A stretch of DNA of 64,000 bases from Castanea sativa (lineage: Eukaryota; Streptophyta; Magnoliopsida; Fagales; Fagaceae). Every line of letters begins with the position of its first letter. The stretch's first letter is position 1. Shown one piece after another: positions 9,592-20,969 of this stretch. The stretch covers positions 31,053,158-31,117,157 of the forward strand of contig NC_134024.1 of assembly GCF_040712315.1 (NCBI RefSeq), in the 5' to 3' direction. The translations under genes and the position numbers were made by a program. The notes beneath the pieces were generated by a model. That model saw nothing but the letters and a program-made list of their open reading frames with translations. It did not search any database and was not told the DNA's origin.

Positions 9592-12175
9592 ATGCCAAAT
9601 CAAAAACCCATCTTCCAAAACCTCTTCTTTTTACTCCTTTCATTGTCAATCTTCACCAATGTAGCTTATGTGAGCTCAAAGTCCACCATTGAGCCCTGCT
9701 CAAACTCTGACTCTTGCAACGCTGTCCTGGGCTACACACTCTACACTGACCTCAAAGTCTCCGAAGTAGCCTCACTCTTCCAAGTAGACCCCATAGCGAT
9801 CCTCACATCAAATGCCATCGACATCTCTTACCCTGATGTCGAGAACCACATCCTTCCTTCACAACTCTTCCTCAAAATCCCCATAACCTGTTCCTGTGTC
9901 GATGGTATTCGAAAATCGGTCTCGACCAAGTACAAGACTCGCCCTTCAGACACTCTTTCCACGATTGCTGACTCCATCTACTCGGGTTTGGTCTCGGCTG
10001 ATCAGATTAGAGAGGCTAATTCGATATCTGACCCTTCGGTTCTCGACGTGGGGCAGAGCCTTGTGGTGCCTTTGCCTTGTACTTGCTTCAATGGGACCGA
10101 TAATTCGTTGCCAGCTACGTATTTGTCCTATGTGGTGAAGCCTGTGGACACGTTGGCTGGGATTGCTGCAAGGTATTTGACTACTATTACTGATTTAATG
10201 GATGTGAATGCTATGGGGAGCACGGCTATTAAGGATGGAGATATACTTGCTATTCCATTACCAGGTATGTTTATCTGTTTCTTTGAGTTAAATAAAGCGT
10301 TTGGTGTTTGTACTATGTATGGTTATGTCTTTCTATGTATGTTTTGGTTGAATTTCATGTAATATTGTAGTGCTGCATTACAAGTAAGTTTTTGTTGTTG
10401 AGTTTTGTGATTATAAGCTTTTGTAAGTGAGGGTATACCTTCTTTGTAATATGTATTGTTAAACACACGATATTGTTAATATTTGTTATTGAGTTTTGTG
10501 ATTTTTATCTTTACTTTTTGATAATTTAATAGTTAGCTATGAGGCTCTTGACAAGCTATGTACTATGTATTAATCATGGAATTTTATTTTAAAAATGTAT
10601 TTATGATGGACTTTGTGTTAAGCACACGGTATTGTTAATGTTATACCTTCCGTTCAGAATGATATGTGTATGATGAATTTGCATGTCTTGGCAGTAAAGA
10701 ATGAGTGATATTGGTTTTCTTTGAAATTTTCTGGTGCTTTTGTTTTGTACAATTTATGATTATTTGTTTGTAAATGATTGAGGTGGTAGGGTTCTTAGTT
10801 ACTTTCTTTTTTGTACTACAGCATGTGCATCTAATTTTCCAAGATATGCCTCGGATTTTGGCTTGATAGTGCCGAATGGGAGCTATGCCATTACAGCAAG
10901 CCACTGTGTGCAGTGCAGTTGTGGGCCAGGGAACCTCAAGTGATTCAGCAACTTTGCTTACATTTTGATTCTTTTGTTGTTAATTTCAATCTTAAAGAAG
11001 ATAAAATTTTCTTCTTTAGGTCTAGTATTAATCCGCTTTATTGTGTATTTATGCAGTTTGTACTGCATGCCTGCTTCGTTAGCTGTTTCTTGTTCAAGCA
11101 TGCAATGTCGAAACAGTAATCTCATGCTGGGGAATGTTACATTCCAGCAGAGTAGTGCTGGGTGCAATGTGACTGCTTGTCATTATGGTGGTTACGTCAA
11201 TGGCACCATAGTCACTAGGTATGGTTATCCATTAAAATCCGGTGATCTATTTTTTAATCTTCTTATGTTAATCTTGAGATTCAATATCTGTAATGGAGTT
11301 ACATTTGAAGGTTAAGCTAATTCATTCCAAATTATTCTGCAGTTTGTCCACATCTCTTCAACCCCGATGCCCAGGTAAAAGTTTTTGCATCCTATATTAT
11401 TACAGAATACTTGGAATGCACATTAGAGAGGATATTATTCACTTCTTGCTGTTTAAAATTGCAATGACTACAACCCCCCCACCCACAAAAAAAAAAAAAC
11501 CAAAGATTTTGGTAACGTTCTTCTTGATATCTTTGTTGGTGATGATGGTATGGTGAAAAACTATTTAACACAGTGGATTGTTTCTTCTCTAATGGAATTT
11601 TTTTCTGACAACCAAACCACTTGGATTTCAAAGCCTTCATGCAGAATATGCTGAACTATTAAATTCAAATGAGGCCGTATTAGGGAACCAATTAATGTTC
11701 AACAACTCACTTTACACTGAACACTTGAGTATGAATGCTGATGTAAAGTTGATATGTCTCGTTCACTTTAATGTTGAAATCTGTTGAAGTAATCACATAA
11801 AGCTTCTCTTGACACTTCTATTTTTGTGATTTTATCATTGTAGCTCTTAAGTTGTTTTTCGATTGGTTTTTAAAAAATGATGCAGGGGCACAGCAATTTC
11901 CTCCACTTATAGCACCACCTAACTCAGTATCCAGGGATTCAATGTTTGCGCCATCACCTTCACCTCATTCCAATGGTGCTGGAACCCCAACACCCAAGTC
12001 TTCGGTGGTGCCAACAACAACTGGGTCACTTCCAGGACTTGGACTTCCCCCTGCAAACAGCCCTATTGCAAGTGGTTCTTCTGATGCTTCCTCCTTGGTG
12101 AATTCATTAGCCACGTTTCCATATGCACTTATTTTATTTTTGTTTGTCAAGCTCATGATGTCCATGTCATTGTAA
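9592..12175 (+). CDS. LYM1: LysM domain GPI-anchored protein (LYM1/LYM3 type)
   Basis: This is a plasma-membrane pattern receptor. Arabidopsis LYM1 and LYM3 bind bacterial peptidoglycan and act with the kinase CERK1. Exons: 9592-10264, 10822-10939, 11057-11218, 11343-11374 and 11886-12175. Borders are GT..AG, phases close, and the total is 424 aa, close to the family's roughly 420. A signal peptide covers about residues 1-30 (hydrophobic FLLLSLSIFTNVAYV). LysM-type segments follow, with CSCV and PLPCTCF cysteine pairs. The Cys-rich part contains HCVQCSC and CSSMQCRNSN. A Pro/Ser-rich stalk leads to a hydrophobic tail (SLATFPYALILFLFV) expected for GPI attachment. LYM1 and LYM3 cannot be told apart here. 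No kinase domain is present. Confidence 0.92.
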
Positions 12176-13428
12176 TATTGCCTATTATTGTTTGCCTTGA
12201 TGGCGGGGTTTTGTTCTGCGTGGTTGATACATTTTTTTGACTGGTTCAACTTCTTGTATTTAACTCTTATTTCTCTGTTTCTACTGTCAAACTGATTTAT
12301 TGATGCGGTGAGTCCTTAGTTTCCTATTGGTGCCTGCTATATTGTTTTACTTAACTGCCTTGCTATGCATTCTGAGGTATGACCAGTTGCATTTCTGCAA
12401 TCTATTCTTTGGCATTCATTAGCAGAGTGCTCATAAATTGTGTGGGTGTACTGCTTGTCTGACTATGTATGTTGAATTTTTGTTTTCCTTTTGACAATTT
12501 TGAATTTACTGGTGAGAACTTAATGGTTTTTAATTTATTGGAATCTCATTAACTTCAAATATCTGCAGCATGGTCTGCTCTTTGAGGTGTGACTTCAAGG
12601 AATTCTCTGTAAAATTTTATAAAATTGCCTCCCACCCCCTGCCCCATATGTGCATGGTTGCTGGAAATAAGAGGCTTGGTATTTCTTCTGCATGTGTTTG
12701 TGGTTAGCGTAATGATTGTGTTAGTCTATAATCAGCAATTTGGTCCATCTCAGAATTTCTTTTTTGGTGTTTGACTTTACTAATAATCAGAATTTCATAA
12801 CAAGATTGAGCTTCCCTTGAATATCAGTGCTCTGGTTATTACCTTTACTAATTAGTAATTACTACTGTGCCTTGTTGGCTAAAGCTACTCTTGACCTAGA
12901 AGGTAGGCTTCATGTACCGGAGTCTGTAGGGTGACTCTTCCCTACTTTCTCAAGTTCCCAACAATCTTGGCTTTGTCAATCTTTCTACATTTGCATATTA
13001 TTACTCTTGATTCAAAGTTGAGTAACAGATAAATGAGGAGGTTTTTGTTTATTTTATAGCTACTTTAGTTGGTTAGAGTCTGAAGTGTGCACAAAGACCT
13101 GGATGGATTTTTGCATCTAGAATTTCATTCTAGAGCAGTAGAGCTAGCTTGTCTTTTATTTGCATCTTAAAGATAGTTTAGTTTTTGGCAAATTGAGGAA
13201 GTAAAGCATGTACTTGAGGAAAACAGCAATGCTATGGGAAGAGAGTGACAGTGACATGAATATGTTCACGAAATTGTATTGGGAAGACTTGCTTAGTAGG
13301 AGTTGGGATCAATTCTTTTCTTTCATTTGACTGTATCTAAGATTTTGTGCAGTAGTGGACTTTGAGCTTACACTTCGAACCAAACTACTCTACTTTCTGA
13401 AATTAGGAATTTATTGGCGTGGGACTAG
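12176..13428. other. 3' flank of the LYM gene and intergenic
   Basis: This stretch presumably holds the LYM 3' UTR and then unannotated sequence of mixed composition. No protein-like frame is supported and no repeat structure was recognised. Confidence 0.45.
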
Positions 13429-13520
13429 AAATCTTTGCCATTGGATCAGATTGGAAAAGTTTAAAAACAAAGTATACAGTAAAAAGTTATTTGAAAAATA
13501 TGATCCAATGGCAAAGATTT
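13429..13520. repeat. Perfect 20-bp inverted repeat (hairpin)
   Basis: AAATCTTTGCCATTGGATCA at 13429-13448 is exactly complementary in reverse to 13501-13520, with a 52-base loop. A third partial copy (CCATTGGAT) follows near 13540. It may be a small MITE or a hairpin-forming transcript. Neither can be decided from sequence alone. Confidence 0.65.
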
Positions 13521-13813
13521 TTTCAAATTTTTGCAGACCATTGGATGCTATTGCACCCCTTATTTGCATGGGATCCAAATCCGGAAATTAGAACTCATGT
13601 TCATCTAAAGAATACAGGCCAGGTTGCCTTCTCATGGTTGACGTGGGAACTATTAGAATATGGCATACAAATGGGGGATGAGGGAAATATAATCAAATGA
13701 TATAATTGTTGTGAACTTTTCATGAGCATAAAGTTATATGATTCTAAACTAAGAAAATTTCTAATGCACACAAAACTTATTGAGACTTGCTAGAAGCAGG
13801 TTAACCAAAGAAC

Positions 13814-15146
13814 CTACAGCTGATCACATTTAGTGGGAATGAAAGAAAGAATATTCTTTTTAAGATCAAGAAGGACCAACATGTTCCGCTGCTGACAGTT
13901 CCCGAAAACTGACAACCTACCCGTTGGCCTCATTGTCAAGCACGCCAGTCCTAACTTGGTATCCGGTATCATATAGTTCTCTGGTAGCAACTCCAAATCT
14001 AATCCCTTGAAATGAAAAACCAGTCTGGGGAACTTAATTTCCTCAACATTTTTTGAGGGTAAGTCAAAGCAAAGATCGAACTCTGTTGTGTACGAATATG
14101 ACACCTGAAGCTTTGTTTGTGCCACAAACGCCTACTTTTGCATGTCGAAAGCATCCTCTTGTAAACTACTGACTGTGGTTCCGGAATCTATCATCAAGCC
14201 CCCACCTCCATCGCTGCCTATTTGGAACAATGATTTTGGTATAGCAAGAGAGTTTGCCCAACTGTGATACCTTCTAGAGATGAGTAATAAAAAGATGGTA
14301 GAAATGGATTTCTTATCAATGGGGTGCTTTTGACTGCCCCATTTGAGACAGTCATATCCGCTAGAGAACCAAACAAAAGGCTACTACTTCTGTTGTCACC
14401 AATTGAAGTGAAACAGTACGAGAATTTCCTTGAACCAAGTTGTGAAACAAAGGACAGAGTTCCACGCCCAAGTCCCACTATCCCCGCAACATTGTTCATT
14501 CCTATGACTTGGTTGTTCACCCCACACCCAAAACCTATCCTTGGCACAGAAACCTGTTCTTCAAAAGTGAGAGTTTCCCTTGATAAAAACCCTTGTGATG
14601 ACGACCCGTCCCCATAAACATTCAAATATTCGCAACACCCATTACCACACCTTGAATTTCTCAATGCCTTACACAAGTTGCTAGAGCATGTAACATCCAA
14701 AAAAGAAGAAGATAGTTTCGGGTTGAAAACTGGGGTTGCTTTTCGAAACAGTATGTACATGGCTTGCATTGTGTCCATATCAAGTCACTACCTGTGTCCA
14801 TGATCGCAACCAAAAGTACCACGGGAGTCCCAATCGATAAGTTCATGAGGAACTCTCCATCCCCAGCATAAACTGGCGCTCGAATATCATCAATTTGACC
14901 ATTTTTTGTGATTGCACTAAGCTTCTCAAGCCGGGGTTTCACCCGGTTGATTATGGCTCGTTGGATGAGTTGCAGTTTTGTGAGGTTTTTTAGGCCAGCA
15001 TCAATGTGTGTTAGGTTAACCCGGAAGCCATTTTTTGATGGGTTATCATCAAAAGTTAGCCTTGATGAGAAAGTTAGCAATGGGAGAATTTGTATTAGAA
15101 GTTGTAGTAGTAGTAAGGGTTGGAGAGAAGTTGCATATTGTGCCAT
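13814..15146 (-). pseudogene. Nepenthesin-type aspartic protease pseudogene
   Basis: The ancestor was a secreted plant pepsin-like (A1) protease of the nepenthesin/CDR1 group. Reading the - strand: signal peptide (LLLLQLLIQILPLLTF), first catalytic motif IMDTGSDLIWTQC (near 14809-14781), the nepenthesin Cys-rich insert (RCGNGCCEYLNVYGDGSSSQG), and the second catalytic motif MIDSGTT (14194-14171). The C-terminal FGNCQQRNM segment follows. Three frames are needed. One indel lies near 14745 and another near 14240. A TAG stop follows the second motif, near 14137. Both Asp motifs survive, but no full-length protein is possible. Family members are usually single-exon, so introns are an unlikely explanation. 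Confidence 0.85.
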
Positions 15147-15189
15147 AGTGTGTGTTTTAGGGAGAGTGAATGGTAAGCTTGTGAAATGA

Positions 15190-16540
15190 AATAGACAGTT
15201 TAGTGGCCTTATTAGAGGAAGAGGAAGAAGGGAATTGCCGTTATCATAATCTGGAACTGAATGTAACGTATTATGAGTGGTTGCTCAATCCTTTTGTACA
15301 TGTGTTGGAGAACCGGATCAACCAGTGTGAACAATGGATGGAAGAGAAAACTTTAGTTTCATCACATGATTTATAAAATTCTATAAGAAAATATTTTACA
15401 AATGATTACAAAGAAAAAAAATTTGAAACATTGGATGTTTTGATTCCTTAAAAAAATTTGAAACATTATTGTTGAAGATGGTCACATTATCTATCCTAAA
15501 AGATCATATTAAATAAGATCATATTGTCTTATTGTGTGACGTGCTAGAGACACCTTAGATAAGATCAATTTTTTTTTTTATAGGAAAATTACTTTGTTTT
15601 TTATATATTGCATTGTCTTTCTTTTTTTTTTTTTTTGGGTAATTCAATACACAATGGAGGAAATGAGATTTGAACCCTAAATGTTTTTGTTAGAAATGAT
15701 AAGAAGTGTTAGTTGAGTTACAAGACTCTTGACAATATTGTATTGTAATCTGTCATTACACATTGTTTTTTATCATCATTAAAGAATTGGAGGGCCACAT
15801 TCAATATTACTCTATACTTCATTCTGTGAATTCTATATTTAATAAAAAATTATTATTATCAATTTATATATTGGAAATCTTGACATTATGCTACCAAGTA
15901 AGCATTGCAATGAATTGTTGAACACTTAATTTGACTCATCACTTTCATCAACTTATTTAATCAACAATTTCATTATCATCTAATCAACAATTTCATTATC
16001 ATCACAGATTTTGGATATGACATCTTTCAATTTTTTATTACTTATTTATTTGTTTATTTATTTTAAGATACTAAATACAATTGATGTAAATTTGGAATTG
16101 TTCCATTAAAAATTTAGGGCAATGAGTTGAAATTAACTTTGGCAACAAATTTGGTTTTGTGAAAGCTGATTTTTTCAACCAATTGCTATAGCAATTAACT
16201 ATAGCAACCCTGTTTGCTATAGCTTCAAGGAACCAAGACAAGCTGACTTGGATGGGGGCAAAACATGGGGACTTTGATCTAACAAAGTGCGTAGAGGATT
16301 GCAACAGGGCTGGGTTCTCCTGATCTTTTCCATGGAAAATGGGGTTGGGACCTAAAAATCCTTTCAAGAGTTCAAAGTTTCCTTTGGAAGTGCTTACCAG
16401 TCCTCTTTGCCAAGCTAATGTTGAATCAATTTCTCAAGCCCTTCCAAACTGCCCAATCATAAAACCCATCTGGATCTAGCTGGGAATCTCCACAATTAGT
16501 GGTTTCTTCTTCACTCAAGACTTCAACGAATAGTTTTCAA
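15190..16540. other. Intergenic, AT-rich
   Basis: Poly-T runs and low-complexity sequence. No gene is supported. The right part (16100-16540) may be decayed LINE sequence, but no frame is recognisable. Confidence 0.45.
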
Positions 16541-16751
16541 CCAATTATGCTATTGTTAAGGCAAAGTCTTGGTGCACTATTCCTTGGAATATAGTGTTTC
16601 TGTTTACTGTTTGGACCATCTGGAATAATAGGAATTGGGTGATATATCAGAAGGTTCAGGTTGATGGAAGCAAAGTTGAGAAGTTGATGTCAAGTTAGCA
16701 AGGACGCTGAGATGAGACCTGGACTGAAGTTGTAGAAACAGAGTATTGAAA

Positions 16752-17027
16752 GGACAAACTGTTGTTAGCTCCTGCATAAATGACTGTAGTTTAGTCTTTC
16801 TGTTTGCTATGCTACTTGTAGTTTAGGATGTGGTGTAGTTAGTTTTTATTAATTATAGACACATGTTGTTTGGTGATTGGTGTATTTGCATAACTAAATT
16901 TGGAGGGAAGATCAGGATAGATTGGGAAGTTAGTTAGGCTCAGTTAGTAGCTCTTTTCCTTGTACATATATGGATCAGTTTTGTACAATGAAATTAATGC
17001 ATTTTATTCACTCATCAAAACTCTTAT
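16752..17027 (+). mobile_element. Possible Copia LTR remnant
   Basis: TGTTGTTAGCTCC... leads to GTACAATGAAATTAATGCA and then TATGGTATTCAAG, which resembles the end of a Copia LTR followed by a decayed initiator-Met PBS (normally TGGTATCAGAG). It interrupts the linker between the LINE's tryptophan-rich part and RNase H. The ends and a target duplication were not resolved. Confidence 0.35.
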
Positions 17028-17455
17028 ATGGTATTCAAGTGTAAAAGAACCAACCCTATGCTAGCTAAAGAGGAAGTGCAGAGAGAAATAAATTTTTTCT
17101 TCTATGCTTACTCCCCAAAAACCCTTACCCACCTAGCTATGAAGCAAATTCGATGGGAAAAATCGGCCCGTGGATGGCTTAAGTTGAATACGGACGAATC
17201 ATCACTTGGTAACCCGGGGCCAGCGGGAGGAGGAGGAGTTATTTGTGATATCAAAGGTGCTTGGATCATGGGGTTTGTGAGGAATATAGGCATTATTTCC
17301 AGTTATATAGCTGAAGTATGGGCTCTTACTTTGCATAAATAGAAATTTTAATGCTATTGAAGTTGAGTTAGATGCTAAATCGATTATTGATGTTTTGTCT
17401 ACTTCAAACTGCTCTAACAGTTTGGCTTCCTCTCTGGTGGATGTCTACAGGCTAC
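17028..17455 (+). pseudogene. RNase H domain of LINE A
   Basis: RNase H (RVT_3 type) motifs read on the + strand: LKLNTDESSLGNPGPAG with the first catalytic Asp, GGVICD, and then AEVWAL with the acidic residue of helix A. After a stop at 17340-17342 the domain continues in another frame (AIEVELDAKSIIDVLST) until an inserted element begins at 17459. It is a retrotransposon fragment rather than a host RNase H. Confidence 0.75.
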
Positions 17456-17458
17456 TAG

Positions 17459-19806
17459 TGTAGACACTCAATTTTGCACCCATAATTTAATAAAGGAAAA
17501 TGACTTGAATGACCATTTACGTACCCTAAAAATCATGATTGCATTACATGCATCAATTCATTTATTGCATACCATAAAAATGATCATGAGGTTCTAATGA
17601 TCATGGTTGTGTGTCCAGTTTCTAAATCGGACAATCAGATCGAAAGATATCGCACGATCAAGTTTGAGGTCAACATGCATTGTGTCTAAGTAGAGTCAAC
17701 CACACATGATCAATTTAAATTAATTCTGATTGGTTAAACAATTAAAATTAATTAAATAATTTTGTAATTGGTTGATAATTAGTGTATAAAATCAGGATGC
17801 ATGCATAGGAATAAAAGGAGATGATTGGATAACTATAAAATTTGTGAATAATCTGAACTTTATCAAGATTTATTTTAGGGTATTTATCTACAAGATAATT
17901 GTTCTTAAAAAGCCTGAATTATCTAGAAAAGAGATAAATAAAATCATAGACAGATGATGAAAACGCATCTCGGTACAAGGGCCGGTAAAAACCCTAGAAG
18001 AGGAGTCCAAACGACACCCGAACACGAAAGAGTGTTCGGTGTCTAAGAGCCAATTCGACACTTTTGGAGTGCTGAACAGCACTCTACAAGGGCCAAATTT
18101 TCCCTTTTTGGGCTATGACCCAACGGCCTTCGGGTGACGATAAGACACATCATTTTCGATCTTTTCGCAAAAGGATGTGTCCGGATTCGTATCCTAATCT
18201 TCTGTACCTATTTTTTAGAGTCTTCTGGCCTCTATAAATAGAGACTGAACCTCATAATTTAACACCCTTTCTTTTACGCACTGAGAGGTATACATTTTGA
18301 GGCTGAAGAATTGCTAATGTTTGCTGATCCTCTCTGAGATTTGCTGCTTAAATTAGGGTTTTTAGGTTTTAAGGATAACTGAATAAATTTCTTTGAAACC
18401 TAAAACATCCTTTTAAGAACAAGGAGTGCTCATATAAGAGGTTGTTTCCATCAACCTATCTCTTTTTTTATGCTTCTTTTTATGTTAATGAATGTTTTAT
18501 CTATAACATGAATGGTTCATCATTGTTTTATTTAAAACATGATTGTTTTTATGTGATTGTTATAATCTTTTTCTTGAATGTCAATAATCTGCATGTGAAC
18601 AACTCTTTTTTTCAAAATAAAAATAGATCTACATCTTCACTAGATGTAAATCTGACTTTTTCTTAAAAATAAAATCAGATTTACATCTTCATTAGATGTA
18701 GATCTGACTTTTTCTTAAAATAAAAAACAGATCTGCATCTTCCTTAGATGTAGATCTGAATTTTTCTTTAAAATAAAATGGATCTACATCTTCCTTAGAT
18801 GTAGATGTAGATTCTTTAATCAAAACTGATTTGTATCTTCCTTAGATACAAATTTTATTTTTTAATGCATGCAGATTTTTGAAATAAAGAAAAAGATTAA
18901 ACATGATTGTGCTTATGTTGTTTTATGTAATTTATGTTGCATAAATTTAAATTATGAGTGAAACTCTCTTTATAAGAAATCTTTTTCATTTTTTTAACAT
19001 ATACAAACCAGATCTGATATTTTTGTTATCAAAGAAACTTTTTTTTTTTTATTATTATCTCAAAACAGATTTGATTTTTTTATAAATCCAAAAACCATTT
19101 TTTTAGTTCTTAACAAAACATATTTGATATTTTTCAAATCAAAATACTTTATTTTATGTAATAAACACAAATCTGAATTTTCTATCTCCAAAAACCACCT
19201 TTTTCTACATCCTACAAAATAGATTTGACATTTTGACAAATCAAAATCAATTTTTTTTTACCAACCAAAACATATTTGAATTTTTTTAAAAACAAAAGAA
19301 GAGACTTCATTCATAAATAAATTTGTGTAAGTTAGCCTTTATTTAACATGTTCAACATATCATTCATGACATGCACAAAAAGGTACATTAGTCACAAGAG
19401 TCTAGAAGACCAGAATCTATTTGGGCAGAATGAGTGCCTAACACATTCCCATTTTGTAACCTAGCCTCCGAATTTAGGTCTTTGGCTAAGTAGATCTAGC
19501 CTTCTATTTATTTATTTATTTTTGGGTAGAATGTACCTAGGATAACAAGCCATGTAATTATTTAGTAGATTGTAACTAGGATCCAAAGCTATGTAATTTT
19601 CAAGTTTATCAAATATGTAATTTTTATTCAATTAATGAAGAGAACAATTCAGTCATGTATTTAGTTTTTTTTTTCTTTTTTTTTTTATAAAAAAAAGTGG
19701 CGACTCTATACCACTTATTCAAAAAAAGAGGTGCCCTAAAAAGCACACACAAAAAATCTTTTTTTTTTTTTTTTTTGAGAGGCACCTACTTTCGAAGTCT
19801 CTCATA
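17459..19806 (+). mobile_element. LTR-like insertion in LINE A (probable solo LTR)
   Basis: LINE A's RNase H breaks at 17458 and resumes near 19812, so about 2.35 kb is inserted. It begins TGTAGACACTC and ends near TCTCTCA(TA). It contains a canonical TATAAATA (18233-18240) followed by a leader-like stretch, as in the U3/R part of an LTR. Near 19700 a GTGGCGACTCTA string resembles an Ogre-type PBS. Flanks are ACTAG on the left and GCTAG on the right, a possible 5-bp duplication with one mismatch. Exact ends are therefore uncertain. No coding capacity was seen. Confidence 0.6.
18623..18856. repeat. Tandem array of palindromic units
   Basis: Five units of roughly 50-60 bp each contain a short palindrome of the type AGATCTACATCTTC..TAGATGTAGATCT separated by T-rich spacers (GACTTTTTCTTAAAA). 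The last unit diverges to GATTTGTATC..GATACAAAT with compensating changes in both arms. The array lies in the LTR-like insertion, downstream of its TATA box. Confidence 0.75.
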
Positions 19807-20359
19807 GCTAGCTACCCAAATTCTCCAGATTTGATTTAAACGTTGCTTTTGAGAAGTGAACAGGATTGTTGACAAGCTGGTCAGGATAGAAGCGGCCCAA
19901 GAAAATCAGTTTAATCTTTTTAGTCGTCTGCCTATGGACGTTGTTGATGCTTTCTTAGCTGAGTTTAATGGTCTGTATTTAAATAGGAAGTGTCTTGAGA
20001 CTATATTTGTTCCTTAGTTTTCTTAATGCAACCCACTTTTAGCAATAAAATAGAAAGCTGAATTTTTCATATCAATGTGTTGGGGGTCTTTTTGCTCTCT
20101 TGCCATGCTCATAAGCTGAAATTATCATGTCATGTGAATTTATTGAGCTTTCTTGATGATTCATATAAAGTTCAGGAGTCAAATCCACTACTCGCCCACA
20201 TAAGCAATGAGAAAGGCTAGTGACGCATCTTTCAATGCATATTGAAAAAATCTTAAGAATTTTCAAGCATGTTCTCATTGAAATCCGTAGGTAAGTCTTC
20301 TCTTTGGCGTTAGTATGAGTTAGAAACACCTATTGAGCCTAGGGGTGGCTAGAGTTTTT

Positions 20360-20362
<3 letters not shown>

Positions 20363-20408
<46 letters not shown>
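20363..20408. repeat. (GA)n microsatellite
   Basis: An uninterrupted GA dinucleotide run of about 46 bp lies between the two LINE remnants. Confidence 0.95.
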
Positions 20409-20413
<5 letters not shown>

Positions 20414-20617
20414 TAATACCCACTTTGAAACTTTAAGAACCAAATGCACTTTGAAACTTTAGGAACCAAATGCGCTTAAGACAAATTTTAGGGAGCAACA
20501 ACATATTTTTTCCCGTATATTACTAACCCAAAGTAAAATTACCAAACCACTCTTTTATACAATAATTTTTTTTAAAAAAAGGTCTAGATAGATATTACAT
20601 ATAAAAAAAAAGCTGAA

Positions 20618-20969
20618 ATGAAACCACGTATACTCTCTAGAGAGGAGGAAGCGGAGCTAGCTCAGAGCAACAAGAAGGTCAAGGATATTCATCACATTGA
20701 GTTCAATGACGGTTCCAAGGAAGGCTCTCCTTCTTTAGGATACCGCAATACAGTGGCTACTACCAGAGGTTCTTTCAAGGACAAGCTTGTGGGTGAAATA
20801 CCAGGGCGTGTGTGAAAGCTTTTGAGTTTGAGAATCTTATGAATGAAGATGAGGAATCTAATTGTGAGAATGGAGAAGACAACTGTCAGATCTGGGATGG
20901 ATGTGTGACTGTTAGGCTCTCTAAGGAAACAAAATGGTGTATTAGAGGGCCCTGGTCGAAAGCAATTAT
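20618..20969 (+). pseudogene. LINE B ORF1, N-terminal part
   Basis: MKPRILSREEEAELAQSNKKVKD starts a plant LINE ORF1 (Gag-like RNA-binding protein). The frame shifts near 20812 and continues with FEFENLMNEDEESNCENGED and VRLSKETKWCIRGPWSKAIIV. It is cut by a solo LTR at 20970. The protein resumes across the duplication at 23414. Confidence 0.65.

Larger units (their letters stand above)
16540..20050 (+). mobile_element. L1-type LINE remnant A, 3' part, interrupted
   Basis: Pieces of the C-terminal region of a plant L1-type LINE ORF2 run along the + strand. A tryptophan-rich linker (near 16580-16760, VWTIWNNRNWV) leads to an RNase H domain starting near 17140 (GWLKLNTDESSLGNPGPAGGGGV, then EVELDAKSIIDVL). 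The last part (VNRIVDKLVRIEAAQ, then FNGLYLNRKC) reappears at 19850-20020. Between these parts lie a Copia-like remnant (about 16760-17027) and a 2.35-kb insertion (17459-19806). Stops and frameshifts make it non-functional. Confidence 0.75.

Noticed and set aside
13355..13700. Two overlapping + strand frames of 78 and 93 residues
   Set aside because: They span the 20-bp hairpin repeat and show no protein-like conservation.
18623..18856. Possible CRISPR-like regular repeat
   Set aside because: Units are palindromic tandem repeats with T-rich, non-unique spacers in a plant LTR-like sequence. A CRISPR array is not plausible here.
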